A stretch of DNA of 64,000 nt from CAKZNE01 sp964485405 (GTDB lineage: Bacteria > Bacteroidota > Bacteroidia > Flavobacteriales > Schleiferiaceae), in assembly GCA_964485405.1 (NCBI GenBank), contig CAZAJG010000009.1:1-64000 (forward strand), given 5' to 3'. Under the pieces are notes generated by a model. It was not told the origin of the DNA, searched no databases, and worked only from the letters and a program-made list of their open reading frames with translations. Both the position numbers and the translations under genes were made by a program. Positions 32,965 to 41,473 of this stretch are shown here, one piece after another (within the stretch, counting starts at the first letter, position 1; each line of letters begins with the position of its first letter).

Positions 32965-34382
32965 TATTTACCTCTTCCTTGTAGCACTATAAGAACTGTG
33001 TAGATCAAGACTTTCAAATCATTAAAAAGGTTCATATTTTCAATGTAGATGATGTCATATTTTAGACGTTGTACCATTTCGCCAACGTTTTCCGCGTATC
33101 CAAACTTTACCATTCCCCAGCTGGTTATACCTGGTTTTACTTTAAGCACATACTTGTAGTGAGGTGCTTGTTGACGGATTTGGTCAATGTAATACTTGCG
33201 CTCTGGGCGAGGGCCTACTATAGACATTTGCCCTAGGAGAACATTAATGAATTGTGGCAGTTCATCTAAGCGATACTTTCTCATGAAGCTACCCCATTTC
33301 GTGATTCTGGGGTCGTTTTGCGAACTAAGTTGAGGGCCATCTTTTTCTGCATCTTGATACATAGACCTAAACTTGATCATATCAAAATACTTTCCTTTAT
33401 TTCCCATTCTTTGCTGACGAAAGAAAACAGATCCTTTACTTCCTGACTTCACCATAATTGCAGTAAAAAGGAATAAGGGAGCAAGAATAAGTAGAATAAG
33501 AAAAGAAACGATAATGTCGAAAATTCGTTTAAATACGCGTTGCCATAAAGGCATTAACTCATGCTTGATTTCAATGAGAGGTGTGCCCCAAGAATTGAGG
33601 CGTACTTTTCCAGAAATTATATCGTAGGTATCAGGAATCATTTTCACAGTAGCTTCGGTGTCTTCTAGCATATTTACAATCTCTTCCAGCTTGCCATGTT
33701 CGGAAGATTCGCATGCAATTATTACTTCTTCTACGTTACTATTATCTATAATTTCTGCCAAATTATCGTGTGTTCCAAGGTGCTCTAAATTCTTTTCTAC
33801 CAAGAATTTAATATTATTATGAACACTAACGAAACCTATAAAACGGTTTCCATTGGATTTTATTGAGGACATCTCTGTAAAAAGTTCAACCGCATTTTCA
33901 TTACTACCTACAATTATGGTGTTAAACCATATTTTTCCCTTTTTAATACGGTTAGCGGTTCGCGTACTGATTAAAAAACGTAGAGTGGCTGTTATGAAGA
34001 AATGTGAAAGGAAATACACCAAAAAACCGCGATAATAGTCGGTATAGTTGTTCACCCAATCGTCTAAAATTAAAGCGAAAAAGATAAAAACGCTTCCTAA
34101 AAGGGCAGCATTAAACGTGTAGATGAGCTCTTTTAAGCGAGATCTTCGATAAATATCTTTGTAAAAACCGGTAATCCAATACGTAACAGCCCAAAAGGCG
34201 GAGATAATAATTAGAGCAATGAAGTAATTTATGCCAAAGCTTAGCTGTGTGTTTTCAAAGCGTGTTTGTTCGATAACCGTTTGGCGGAAATAATATAAGA
34301 TGGAATAGCTCATAGCCGCAGCTATAACATCCCAGAAAATATATTTTGCCCTTTGCAGTAAATCGTTCTTCATTGCGCTCAT
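32964..34382 (-). CDS. Polyprenyl-phosphate sugar-1-phosphate transferase (WcaJ/WbaP-like)
   Basis: 472 residues: about four N-terminal membrane helices, a CoA-binding-like domain (about 140-260), a further membrane helix, and a C-terminal bacterial sugar transferase domain with FFRQQRMGNKGKYFDMIKFR, LDELPQFINVLLG and VGPRPE. It loads the first sugar onto undecaprenyl phosphate for exopolysaccharide or capsule synthesis. Neighbours are a Gfo/Idh oxidoreductase and a lipoprotein. A second ATG 9 bases downstream is an alternative start. Confidence 0.95.
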   Translation of the reverse strand: MSAMKNDLLQRAKYIFWDVIAAAMSYSILYYFRQTVIEQTRFENTQLSFGINYFIALIIISAFWAVTYWITGFYKDIYRRSRLKELIYTFNAALLGSVFIFFALILDDWVNNYTDYYRGFLVYFLSHFFITATLRFLISTRTANRIKKGKIWFNTIIVGSNENAVELFTEMSSIKSNGNRFIGFVSVHNNIKFLVEKNLEHLGTHDNLAEIIDNSNVEEVIIACESSEHGKLEEIVNMLEDTEATVKMIPDTYDIISGKVRLNSWGTPLIEIKHELMPLWQRVFKRIFDIIVSFLILLILAPLFLFTAIMVKSGSKGSVFFRQQRMGNKGKYFDMIKFRSMYQDAEKDGPQLSSQNDPRITKWGSFMRKYRLDELPQFINVLLGQMSIVGPRPERKYYIDQIRQQAPHYKYVLKVKPGITSWGMVKFGYAENVGEMVQRLKYDIIYIENMNLFNDLKVLIYTVLIVLQGRGK

Positions 34383-34384
34383 AA

Positions 34385-35272
34385 TCAGTAAACGATCTTC
34401 AAGTTATCCAGATAAACTCTGGCTGTATCCATGGAGCTAGACTTAAAACCACCGATAAAAATTTGAAAACCACTTGCTGACGGAAATGAACTTATTTCCG
34501 TAACTAAATTAATATAGATTTTATTCCAATCCTCTTGCGTGTTTAGAGTAATGGTCTGTGCTTGTATATCTCCTTCTGGATTATCCGCAATTACACCTAC
34601 TAAAATTGGAATGTCATTTTTGTAATTCATTTCAAGGAAAACACTTCGGCTGCCTCTAGGTAGATTGTACTTATCAATTGTATTTACTTCAAAAAAGGAT
34701 CTTTCTCCCACAAGGGTTATCACTCCGGCTTCTCCGTTATTCTCCACATTATCAGGATTAATAAATACTTCGCTTGCTTTACTCGTTTTTAACAAAGCGG
34801 TATCGCTTCTCAAATTAGCAACCAAGTTTTGTCCTGTTTCGTCAAAGTTTTCAATAACATTAAGATTTGCCGAACTGGCATAGTTCACAGGAATAGTTCC
34901 TAAGCTTAAAGTGTCTAAAGGTGTAAAGCTTACATTCCGAGTAATCGCTTCAAAAGGAGTGTAAATGGCACGAGTGGCATCAATACCATTCATAGTTATA
35001 CCCGGTAGAATCTCTAAAGTTGTATTTCCATCTGCAAGGATTGGAATAGTGCATGGCAACTCAAACGTACCAACAGCAACATCGTTAGCAAAAATCCACA
35101 CTGTGGTAATATCGCTACTGGCGGTACCTTCATCACTGTAATTTGTTTCTAAATTGAGGGCATCAATAGATAGATAAGCTGGTTTCGTGGCTTTTTGATC
35201 TTCACGGCCGCAGGCAGATAATAAAAGAATAACAGTGGCACTAATCAGTGCCGGGAATAGTTTTTTAGCCAT
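34385..35272 (-). CDS. Envelope lipoprotein of unknown function
   Basis: 295 residues with a lipobox (LLLSAC, C21) and a beta-rich body, including IFANDVAVGTFELPCTIP (an N-terminal Ig-like or carbohydrate-associated fold) and a C-terminal jelly-roll-like part ending RVYLDNLKIVY. It lies 3-4 bases from both neighbours, in a unit with sugar-phosphate transferase and Gfo/Idh genes. A role in surface polysaccharide is inferred from position only. Confidence 0.75.
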   Translation of the reverse strand: MAKKLFPALISATVILLLSACGREDQKATKPAYLSIDALNLETNYSDEGTASSDITTVWIFANDVAVGTFELPCTIPILADGNTTLEILPGITMNGIDATRAIYTPFEAITRNVSFTPLDTLSLGTIPVNYASSANLNVIENFDETGQNLVANLRSDTALLKTSKASEVFINPDNVENNGEAGVITLVGERSFFEVNTIDKYNLPRGSRSVFLEMNYKNDIPILVGVIADNPEGDIQAQTITLNTQEDWNKIYINLVTEISSFPSASGFQIFIGGFKSSSMDTARVYLDNLKIVY

Positions 35273-35275
35273 ATT

Positions 35276-36262
35276 TCAGGCAATCACGTTGAGGTTAAGG
35301 TTTATCTGATCAAGTATCTTACATGCTACATCCAAGGCATGATACCCGTCATGTAGTGTAACGTTTGGATTTTGGTTTTTATTGATTGATTCACCGAAAT
35401 TTTTTAATTCTTCTTGTATAGCGTTGGTAATCAGGGATTCTGGCTTCTCAAAATATATCTGTTTTTTCTTGCCTTTTCCCAAATCCATGATCATGGCAAA
35501 TGGATTGGTTTCATCTATTTCATTCTGCATTCTAACAACTTCACTTTCTTTCTCCAAAAAGTCAACGGTAATATAAGCATCGCGTTGAAAAATTCTCGTT
35601 TTCCGCATGTTTTTAAGCGAAATCCTACTTGCGGTTAGGTTAGCTACACAGCCATTCTCAAATTCCATTCGAGCATTCGCTATATCTGGAGAATCACTTA
35701 CCACAGCTACACCACTGGCGCTGATTTTTTTGATAGGTGAATTAACAATACTTAACACGATATCGATATCGTGAATCATTAAGTCTAAAACCACGGGGAC
35801 ATCTGTACCACGAGGATTAAACTCAGCGAGCCTATGTGTTTCTATAAACATAGGGTCATTTATAAAGTCTACGGAAGATCTGAATGCCGGATTAAAACGC
35901 TCTACATGCCCAACCTGAGCGATAAGTCCTTTTGCTTCGGTTAACTGAATAAGTTCTTGAGCTTGTTCAGGTGTTTCCGTTATAGGCTTCTCGATGAAAA
36001 AATGCTTAGATGCATTAATACATTTTAAAGCGCAGTCAAAATGATTCAAAGTAGGGGTAACAATATCAATAGCATCCACCTCGGCAATTAGATCATCAAT
36101 AGATGAAAAAGAAGGCAGCCCAAATTCTTTAGAAACTAACTTGGATATTTCTGGATCAGGATCATAGAATCCCTTAATTGTAAATAATTCTGGTAAACCT
36201 GATAAACACCTTAGGTGGATTTTACCCAAATGCCCAGCTCCCAACACACCAATATTCAGCAT
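35276..36262 (-). CDS. Gfo/Idh/MocA-family oxidoreductase
   Basis: 328 residues. Rossmann motif GVLGAGHLGKIHLRCL at the N-terminus, EKPITETPEQA with the family Lys, and a C-terminal substrate domain with VLDLMIHDIDIVLS. It probably oxidises or reduces a sugar, perhaps a nucleotide-linked one, for the polysaccharide genes downstream. First gene of the minus-strand unit. Confidence 0.93.
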   Translation of the reverse strand: MLNIGVLGAGHLGKIHLRCLSGLPELFTIKGFYDPDPEISKLVSKEFGLPSFSSIDDLIAEVDAIDIVTPTLNHFDCALKCINASKHFFIEKPITETPEQAQELIQLTEAKGLIAQVGHVERFNPAFRSSVDFINDPMFIETHRLAEFNPRGTDVPVVLDLMIHDIDIVLSIVNSPIKKISASGVAVVSDSPDIANARMEFENGCVANLTASRISLKNMRKTRIFQRDAYITVDFLEKESEVVRMQNEIDETNPFAMIMDLGKGKKKQIYFEKPESLITNAIQEELKNFGESINKNQNPNVTLHDGYHALDVACKILDQINLNLNVIA

Positions 36263-36279
36263 AGCTGTATCGTTTTCCG

Positions 36280-36287
36280 CAAAGATA
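36280..36287 (-). promoter_or_regulatory. -7 promoter element (TATCTTTG)
   Basis: Exact TAnnTTTG match on the minus strand, 18 bases before the Gfo/Idh start. It probably drives the four-gene envelope unit. Confidence 0.5.
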
Positions 36288-36482
36288 ATTTTTTTGATAG
36301 GTCAGCCTAACTATTATACCTTCTTAAGTATTAATTCAGGCTTATTCCAATTAGCACATTTTTTAAGCAATTGATAGTCTGTAGGTTATTAATTTATCCT
36401 GATGAATTCACAAAATGATGTTGATTTAAAAGTTAGAGTAAGCCTTGTAGCAATAAGCATTAGTATCATCTTTACTTCGGTT

Positions 36483-37136
36483 ATGGGATTATACGACTTA
36501 CATCGACACAAAGGCCAAAGGGGTAAATTACTCAAAGTGCTCATTGATAAGGGGATTAGAGATGAACAGGTGCTTAAAGCCATTGGTAAAATACCTAGAC
36601 ATCTATTCATTGATTCATCTTTTGAAGACTTTGCTTACCAAGACAAAGCTTTCCCCATAGCTGCTGGACAAACTATTTCTCAGCCTTATACGGTTGCTTT
36701 TCAAACTACTTTGTTGAATATCAAAAAGGGGGAGAAAATCCTTGAAATAGGTACAGGTAGTGGGTATCAGGCGGCAGTGCTTTGTGAAATGGAGGCTAAG
36801 GTTTATACCATTGAGCGACAAAAAGAACTCTTCGACATAACCAGGCCTCTTATGTTGAAATTAGGGTATAATGTTAACCTTACAATGAAATATGGAGATG
36901 GATTTGCAGGATTACCTTCTTTTGCGCCATTCGACAAAGTGATTGTAACTGCTGGAGCTCCGAATATTCCGGAGGAGCTTCTTAGGCAAATGAAAGTTGG
37001 AGGTATCATGGTTATTCCCTTGGGTACAGGAAATCAAAAAATGAAATTGATTACTAAAAAAAGTGAAAGCGATTTTGAAGTAATTGATTACGGTGATTTT
37101 CGCTTTGTGCCCATGTTGGGAAAGAAGAATGCCTAA
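36483..37136 (+). CDS. pcm: Protein-L-isoaspartate O-methyltransferase
   Basis: 217 residues from ATG 36483, which fits the family opening (LHRHKGQRGKLLKVLIDKGI). An ATG at 36402 would add 27 residues with a hydrophobic stretch and cannot be excluded. SAM-binding motif ILEIGTGSGYQAAVL, IPRHLFI and the QTISQPYTVA loop are all present. It repairs isoaspartyl residues in damaged proteins. Convergent with the next gene. Confidence 0.95.
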   Translation: MGLYDLHRHKGQRGKLLKVLIDKGIRDEQVLKAIGKIPRHLFIDSSFEDFAYQDKAFPIAAGQTISQPYTVAFQTTLLNIKKGEKILEIGTGSGYQAAVLCEMEAKVYTIERQKELFDITRPLMLKLGYNVNLTMKYGDGFAGLPSFAPFDKVIVTAGAPNIPEELLRQMKVGGIMVIPLGTGNQKMKLITKKSESDFEVIDYGDFRFVPMLGKKNA

Positions 37137-37622
37137 CTAGAATTTTTCAGTTAAAGGCCCAAGAAATACAAATGAATTTTTGTGCCAAGCGGCATCAAAA
37201 ATAAATTGAACCTCATTTTCCAACTCTCCTTCTTTGTGAATAAAGCTCACGATAAACTGATAAGTGTTCTTCAAATTGTCCGGCAAATGTTCGTGGTAGG
37301 TGTCTAGATACTCCACTTTTATATTGTTTTGATTTTCGTACGAATTCTTAACACTGACTATGCTTTTTTGAAAGCTTAAGTATAAATCTCCGTAAGCTGC
37401 ATCCCTGATATAAATCTCTTTCGCTAATCGAGCAGAATCGCGAATTTGACCTCTCAAGAATTCTCTAACTTCTCGCATCCTCATGATGGGAATAGAATCA
37501 AATCTATGGGTTGTAGTAAGTTGCCGAACTATTCGCCTTCCAAACTCATCGAAATCTTTTTCCTTTTGTGCGTTAGCTAATAAACCAGCGAAGCAAAAAA
37601 ATAAGAGCAATATCTTTTTCAT
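37137..37622 (-). CDS. Small secreted protein of unknown function
   Basis: 161 residues from the ATG that gives the signal peptide MKKILLLFFCFAGLLANAQ; a longer frame starts 21 bases upstream. The mature part is alpha/beta with no motif I recognise. The stop abuts that of pcm. Confidence 0.65.
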   Translation of the reverse strand: MKKILLLFFCFAGLLANAQKEKDFDEFGRRIVRQLTTTHRFDSIPIMRMREVREFLRGQIRDSARLAKEIYIRDAAYGDLYLSFQKSIVSVKNSYENQNNIKVEYLDTYHEHLPDNLKNTYQFIVSFIHKEGELENEVQFIFDAAWHKNSFVFLGPLTEKF

Positions 37623-37675
37623 GTAATCCAATTGATGGACCAAAGAAAACAGATTTGATCAATATTTCACAAATA

Positions 37676-37708
37676 AAAAAGCTCTCTTTGAGTTAAAGAG
37701 AGCTTTTT
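37676..37708 (-). terminator. Intrinsic terminator, bidirectional-looking
   Basis: Stem AAAAAGCTCTCTTT / AAAGAGAGCTTTTT with a 5-base loop, 20 bases past the stop of the small TonB-like gene on the minus strand. Confidence 0.88.
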
Positions 37709-37727
37709 AAACACGTTAGATGAGATT

Positions 37728-38081
37728 TTATTCAAATACTAACTTAATGGCATAGCTCTTATTTATAGAATTTCCATCAACCATAACTTTAATGTTATTT
37801 AGTTGTTCCATAACATAAGCTTTTAAGTGAGGGTTGTCTGTGCTGGCTTCTTTAATCTCAAGTAAAGAATCCTTAGTTACTGTAAAGGTAAGATACACCT
37901 CCTCCGTAGTCATAACGTTTTTGGCAAAGTTTGGATAGCCCACGTTTTTCTTAATCTGCTGAGGTAAGCTCAGGCTTGAAGTTGTTTTAGTAGTTGAAGT
38001 TTCTTTTTTATTGTCTTTAGCAACCGCTTGGCTGGTTAAAAATACAAGGGCAATAATTGAAGCAATCAGTTTGGTTTTCAT
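37728..38081 (-). CDS. Small exported protein with TonB-C-terminal-like domain
   Basis: 117 residues with a signal peptide (to about SQAVA). The body, KKNVGYPNFAKN...EEVYLTFTVTKDSLL...LKAYVMEQLNNIKV, resembles the fold of TonB C-terminal domains as seen in free-standing exported Bacteroidota proteins. There is no membrane anchor or Pro-rich spacer, so energy coupling is unlikely. The 293-base gap before lpdA holds an ATAAGAGA/TCTCTTAT inverted repeat and no gene. Confidence 0.7.
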   Translation of the reverse strand: MKTKLIASIIALVFLTSQAVAKDNKKETSTTKTTSSLSLPQQIKKNVGYPNFAKNVMTTEEVYLTFTVTKDSLLEIKEASTDNPHLKAYVMEQLNNIKVMVDGNSINKSYAIKLVFE

Positions 38082-38374
38082 AATTATATTTTAGTTTATG
38101 TTTTTGATTTGTTTGTTTGATTAGATGACACTAACTTTTTGGACGAGGGTTGCCTGGAGTTTTGTTTTAAGAGTTTTTTAACATTTAATACACTCTTAAA
38201 ATGAAGGGCAAAATGAGGGAGGAGCCTTCTCCATTATTGGAGATAAGAGATTTTTAGAATGGAAGACATAAAAGTTTAAAATTTCAGATTCTCTTATAGT
38301 CCAAAACTTAGGATAGATTGATTCTTATGGCTTAAATTCGCACATCAATCAGATATTAAAGTAAATATTCATAC

Positions 38375-39763
38375 ATGGATTTTGATGTTATTGTATTAGG
38401 TACGGGCCCTGGAGGTTATGTAGCAGCAATTAGAGCTGCACAGTTAGGACTTAAAACGGCTGTTGTAGAACGTGAGAGTTTAGGAGGTATATGTTTAAAC
38501 TGGGGATGTATCCCGACAAAAGCCCTTATTAAAAGTGCGAATGTGTTTGAATATATGAACCATGCAGAAGACTATGGTTTGAAGGCTGATAATGTAGATA
38601 AAGATTTTGGAGCGGTAATTGGCAGAAGTAGAAATGTAGCCAATGGCATGAGTAACGGTATTCAGTTTCTCATGAAGAAGAATAAGATTGAAGTAATAAT
38701 GGGAGAAGGAACACTTAAGCCCGGAAAAAAGCTGAGTGTAAAAGGAGAAGATGGAAAGTCTAAAGACTATTCTGCCAAGCATATTATTGTTGCAACAGGA
38801 GCCAGGAGTAGAGAGTTACCTAGTTTAAAACAGGATGGTAAAAAGATTATTGGTTACCGTCAAGCAATGAATTTGGAAAAGCAACCTAAACGCATGGTTG
38901 TAGTAGGTTCTGGCGCTATAGGTGTTGAGTTTGCTTACTTCTACAATGCTATGGGAACTGAGGTTACCGTGGTAGAATATCTTCCAAATATTGTTCCGGT
39001 TGAGGATACAGATGTTTCTAAACAATTGGAAAGAAGTTTCAAAAAAGCTGGAGTTAAGATTAAAACTTCAAGTGAGGTTACCAAAGTTGATACTTCTGGA
39101 ACCGGTTGTAAGGTTACCATAAAAACTAAAAAGGGAGAGGAAGTAATTGAGTGTGATATTGTTCTTTCCGCAGTAGGCGTACAAGCAAATATTGAAAATA
39201 TTGGATTAGAAGCTGTTGGTATTAAAACCGATAAAGGCAGAATTTCTACAGATGGTTTCTACAAAACAAATATCGATGGATACTATGCAATTGGAGATTG
39301 TGTTGCTGGACCAGCTTTAGCTCATGTAGCATCTGCTGAAGGAATTATTTGTGTAGAAAAAATTGCTGGGCATAAGCCTGAACCGTTGAACTACAATAAC
39401 ATCCCAGGATGTACCTATTGTACTCCAGAGATCTCATCTGTAGGTTATACGGAACAGCAAGCAAAGGATGCTGGCTTTGATATTAAAGTGGGCAAATTCC
39501 CGTTCTCTGCTTCTGGTAAAGCAAAAGCTGCAGGTCATTCCGATGGATTTGTGAAAGTAATATTTGACGCTAAGTATGGTGAGTTTTTAGGTTGCCACAT
39601 GATTGGAACTAACGTTACAGAGATGATAGCGGAAGCTGTTGTAGCGCGTAAGTTAGAAACTACAGGTATGGAGATATTAAAAGCCGTTCATCCACACCCA
39701 ACAATGAGTGAGGCAGTAATGGAAGCTACTGCTGCTGCTTATGATGAAGTGATTCATCTTTAA
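38375..39763 (+). CDS. lpdA: Dihydrolipoyl dehydrogenase
   Basis: 462-residue FAD enzyme (E3) of pyruvate and 2-oxoglutarate dehydrogenases. FAD motif GTGPGGYVAAIRAAQLG, redox pair C40/C45 in GGICLNWGCIPTKA, NAD motif GSGAIGVEFA and the catalytic HPHPTMSEAVMEA near the end. It is monocistronic; E1/E2 genes are not in this window. A near-consensus -7 element (TAAATTCG, 38333-38340) precedes it. Confidence 0.97.
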   Translation: MDFDVIVLGTGPGGYVAAIRAAQLGLKTAVVERESLGGICLNWGCIPTKALIKSANVFEYMNHAEDYGLKADNVDKDFGAVIGRSRNVANGMSNGIQFLMKKNKIEVIMGEGTLKPGKKLSVKGEDGKSKDYSAKHIIVATGARSRELPSLKQDGKKIIGYRQAMNLEKQPKRMVVVGSGAIGVEFAYFYNAMGTEVTVVEYLPNIVPVEDTDVSKQLERSFKKAGVKIKTSSEVTKVDTSGTGCKVTIKTKKGEEVIECDIVLSAVGVQANIENIGLEAVGIKTDKGRISTDGFYKTNIDGYYAIGDCVAGPALAHVASAEGIICVEKIAGHKPEPLNYNNIPGCTYCTPEISSVGYTEQQAKDAGFDIKVGKFPFSASGKAKAAGHSDGFVKVIFDAKYGEFLGCHMIGTNVTEMIAEAVVARKLETTGMEILKAVHPHPTMSEAVMEATAAAYDEVIHL

Positions 39764-39790
39764 GAATGGTTAACATTTGTTTCATAATTT

Positions 39791-39819
39791 TAAGTCCCCC
39801 AATTTGGGGGACTTTTATT
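39791..39819 (+). terminator. Intrinsic terminator of lpdA
   Basis: Stem AAGTCCCCC / GGGGGACTT with a 5-base AT loop followed by TTATTTAAT, 28 bases after the lpdA stop. Confidence 0.9.
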
Positions 39820-39866
39820 TAATACCTTATTTCGCTTTTCCACGTTTTAAATTAAACCCCACTTTC

Positions 39867-40997
39867 ATGTACAAACATTTTCTGGCTTTTACCCTCAGCT
39901 TGATGTTTTTAGGGCTCAAGGCGCAAGACAGTTTGGTTATAATGGAAGTCAACTATGACTTAGACGTTTACACGCTTACGCAAAAGGAGAAAGGGAGAAT
40001 TGATAGTTTGCTAAGTGAAGTCCCGATGGATTGGGTAAAAAAGGTAGAGGTTTTTGTCCATACAGATAGCCTAGCGAGCATAGAGTATAATCGAAAGTTA
40101 TCCAAAAACAGAGTATTAAGTGCATTAAAGTATTTGGTTTACAAGGGTCTTGATCCTCAAAAAGCTAAAACAGACTTTTATGGCGAGGAAAAGCCGAAGT
40201 ATAACAATAGCCCAGATACACGATTTCGGAATAGAAGGGTAGAGCTTTGGTTTCATATAGAAGTAGCTCAAATTCCTGAACCGGATAAGAAGCTAAATGA
40301 AATTGATTTAAAAACAGGGGATAAGATTCAAATTCCGAATCTCAACTTTGTAGGAAACCAGGCTATACCCATGTGGCAGAGTTTTCCGGTATTGGAAGAA
40401 TTGCTTCTTCTCATGCAGCAGAATCCTGATTTAGAGATAGAATTACAAGGCCATGTATGTTGTAGCGATAATCAGGAACTGTCGCAGCAAAGGGCATTTA
40501 TGGTGCGGGAGTTTTTACGAGTTAATGGAGTTGAGAAAAAACGACTTTCTTACAAAGGCTTCAGTAACGATCGTCCTTTAGTAAAAGAACGTTCTGACGA
40601 GGATAAGGCCAAAAACCGAAGAGTAGAGGTTTTGGTAGTTAAGAATAGCGATAAGCGTTTACCGAGTAGTGAGGCTGGTAAGAGGGCTAATTTGAGAGTA
40701 CGAGTAAACAATATCAAATTTTTCCCGAATAAAGGACGACTTTATCCCAGTGGTGATTTTATGTTGGGATTAATTACAGAAATGTTAAAAGATTCAAAGG
40801 GAGTTAGTTACGAGTTTATTGTTTACGATAACATCCTCGATTCTAAGGTTACAGGTCAACGGGTAAGCACGATAAGGAGAAAGCTTACTGCCGATGGTGT
40901 AAACAAAAATTCATGCACGGTAAAGCAAGCTCCAAAATTGAGTAATATGCCGGCTTCCAAGGCGAATAATTATATTATCTTGGAAATAAAAAAATAG
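39867..40997 (+). CDS. Exported protein with tandem OmpA-like domains
   Basis: 376 residues from ATG 39867, which gives a signal peptide (MYKHFLAFTLSLMFLGLKAQ); the longer frame from 39777 would run through the lpdA terminator. Two OmpA-like peptidoglycan-binding domains are visible, ending in SPDTRFRNRRVELWF and DEDKAKNRRVEVLVVK, plus a third divergent copy at the C-terminus. No beta-barrel is present. Probably anchors to the cell wall in the periplasm. Confidence 0.85.
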   Translation: MYKHFLAFTLSLMFLGLKAQDSLVIMEVNYDLDVYTLTQKEKGRIDSLLSEVPMDWVKKVEVFVHTDSLASIEYNRKLSKNRVLSALKYLVYKGLDPQKAKTDFYGEEKPKYNNSPDTRFRNRRVELWFHIEVAQIPEPDKKLNEIDLKTGDKIQIPNLNFVGNQAIPMWQSFPVLEELLLLMQQNPDLEIELQGHVCCSDNQELSQQRAFMVREFLRVNGVEKKRLSYKGFSNDRPLVKERSDEDKAKNRRVEVLVVKNSDKRLPSSEAGKRANLRVRVNNIKFFPNKGRLYPSGDFMLGLITEMLKDSKGVSYEFIVYDNILDSKVTGQRVSTIRRKLTADGVNKNSCTVKQAPKLSNMPASKANNYIILEIKK

Positions 40998-40999
40998 AG

Positions 41000-41470
41000 A
41001 TGAATTACGAAACCTTCTTTATGAAACAAGTGCCTGATATGCTTAAGGGTTTAACACCTGAGAGCAAAGGTTTATGGGGCAGCTTATCCGCATCAGAAAT
41101 GCTAGATCACTTAAGAAGAGGGTTAGACTTGAGTATTTCTGATACTATTGAGGTGAAAGTTTTAACTCCGAGTGAACACATACCAAAGTATAAAGCTTTT
41201 TTAATGAGTGACAAACCTTTTCGAAAGGATGCAGGTAAGCCTCAAGAGTATGAATTAACAGAAGCGTTTGAAGGGGACTTAAATGACCTTAAGGTGAACC
41301 TTATGAAATCCGTAGTTCGCATGCAGGTGTATATGGAGAACAACCCGGATCATCAAAAAAACCATCCTGATTTTGGACCCTTAAGCGGGACGGAGTGGCT
41401 ACATCTTCACAAAAAACATTTTATACATCATTTCACACAATTTCAATTAATCTCTAAAACAGAAGAATAA
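41000..41470 (+). CDS. DinB-like/DUF1569-type protein
   Basis: 156 residues, mostly helical. The C-terminal segment HPDFGPLSGTEWLHLHKKHFIHHFTQF fits the conserved histidine pattern of DUF1569/DinB-like four-helix proteins that bind a metal. It starts 2 bases after the OmpA-like stop and 3 bases before the patatin start, so the three are co-transcribed. Confidence 0.75.
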   Translation: MNYETFFMKQVPDMLKGLTPESKGLWGSLSASEMLDHLRRGLDLSISDTIEVKVLTPSEHIPKYKAFLMSDKPFRKDAGKPQEYELTEAFEGDLNDLKVNLMKSVVRMQVYMENNPDHQKNHPDFGPLSGTEWLHLHKKHFIHHFTQFQLISKTEE

Positions 41471-41473
41471 GCT

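Noticed and set aside
39777..39866. N-terminal extension of the OmpA-like protein
   Set aside because: It overlaps the lpdA terminator hairpin and would place the clear signal peptide internally.
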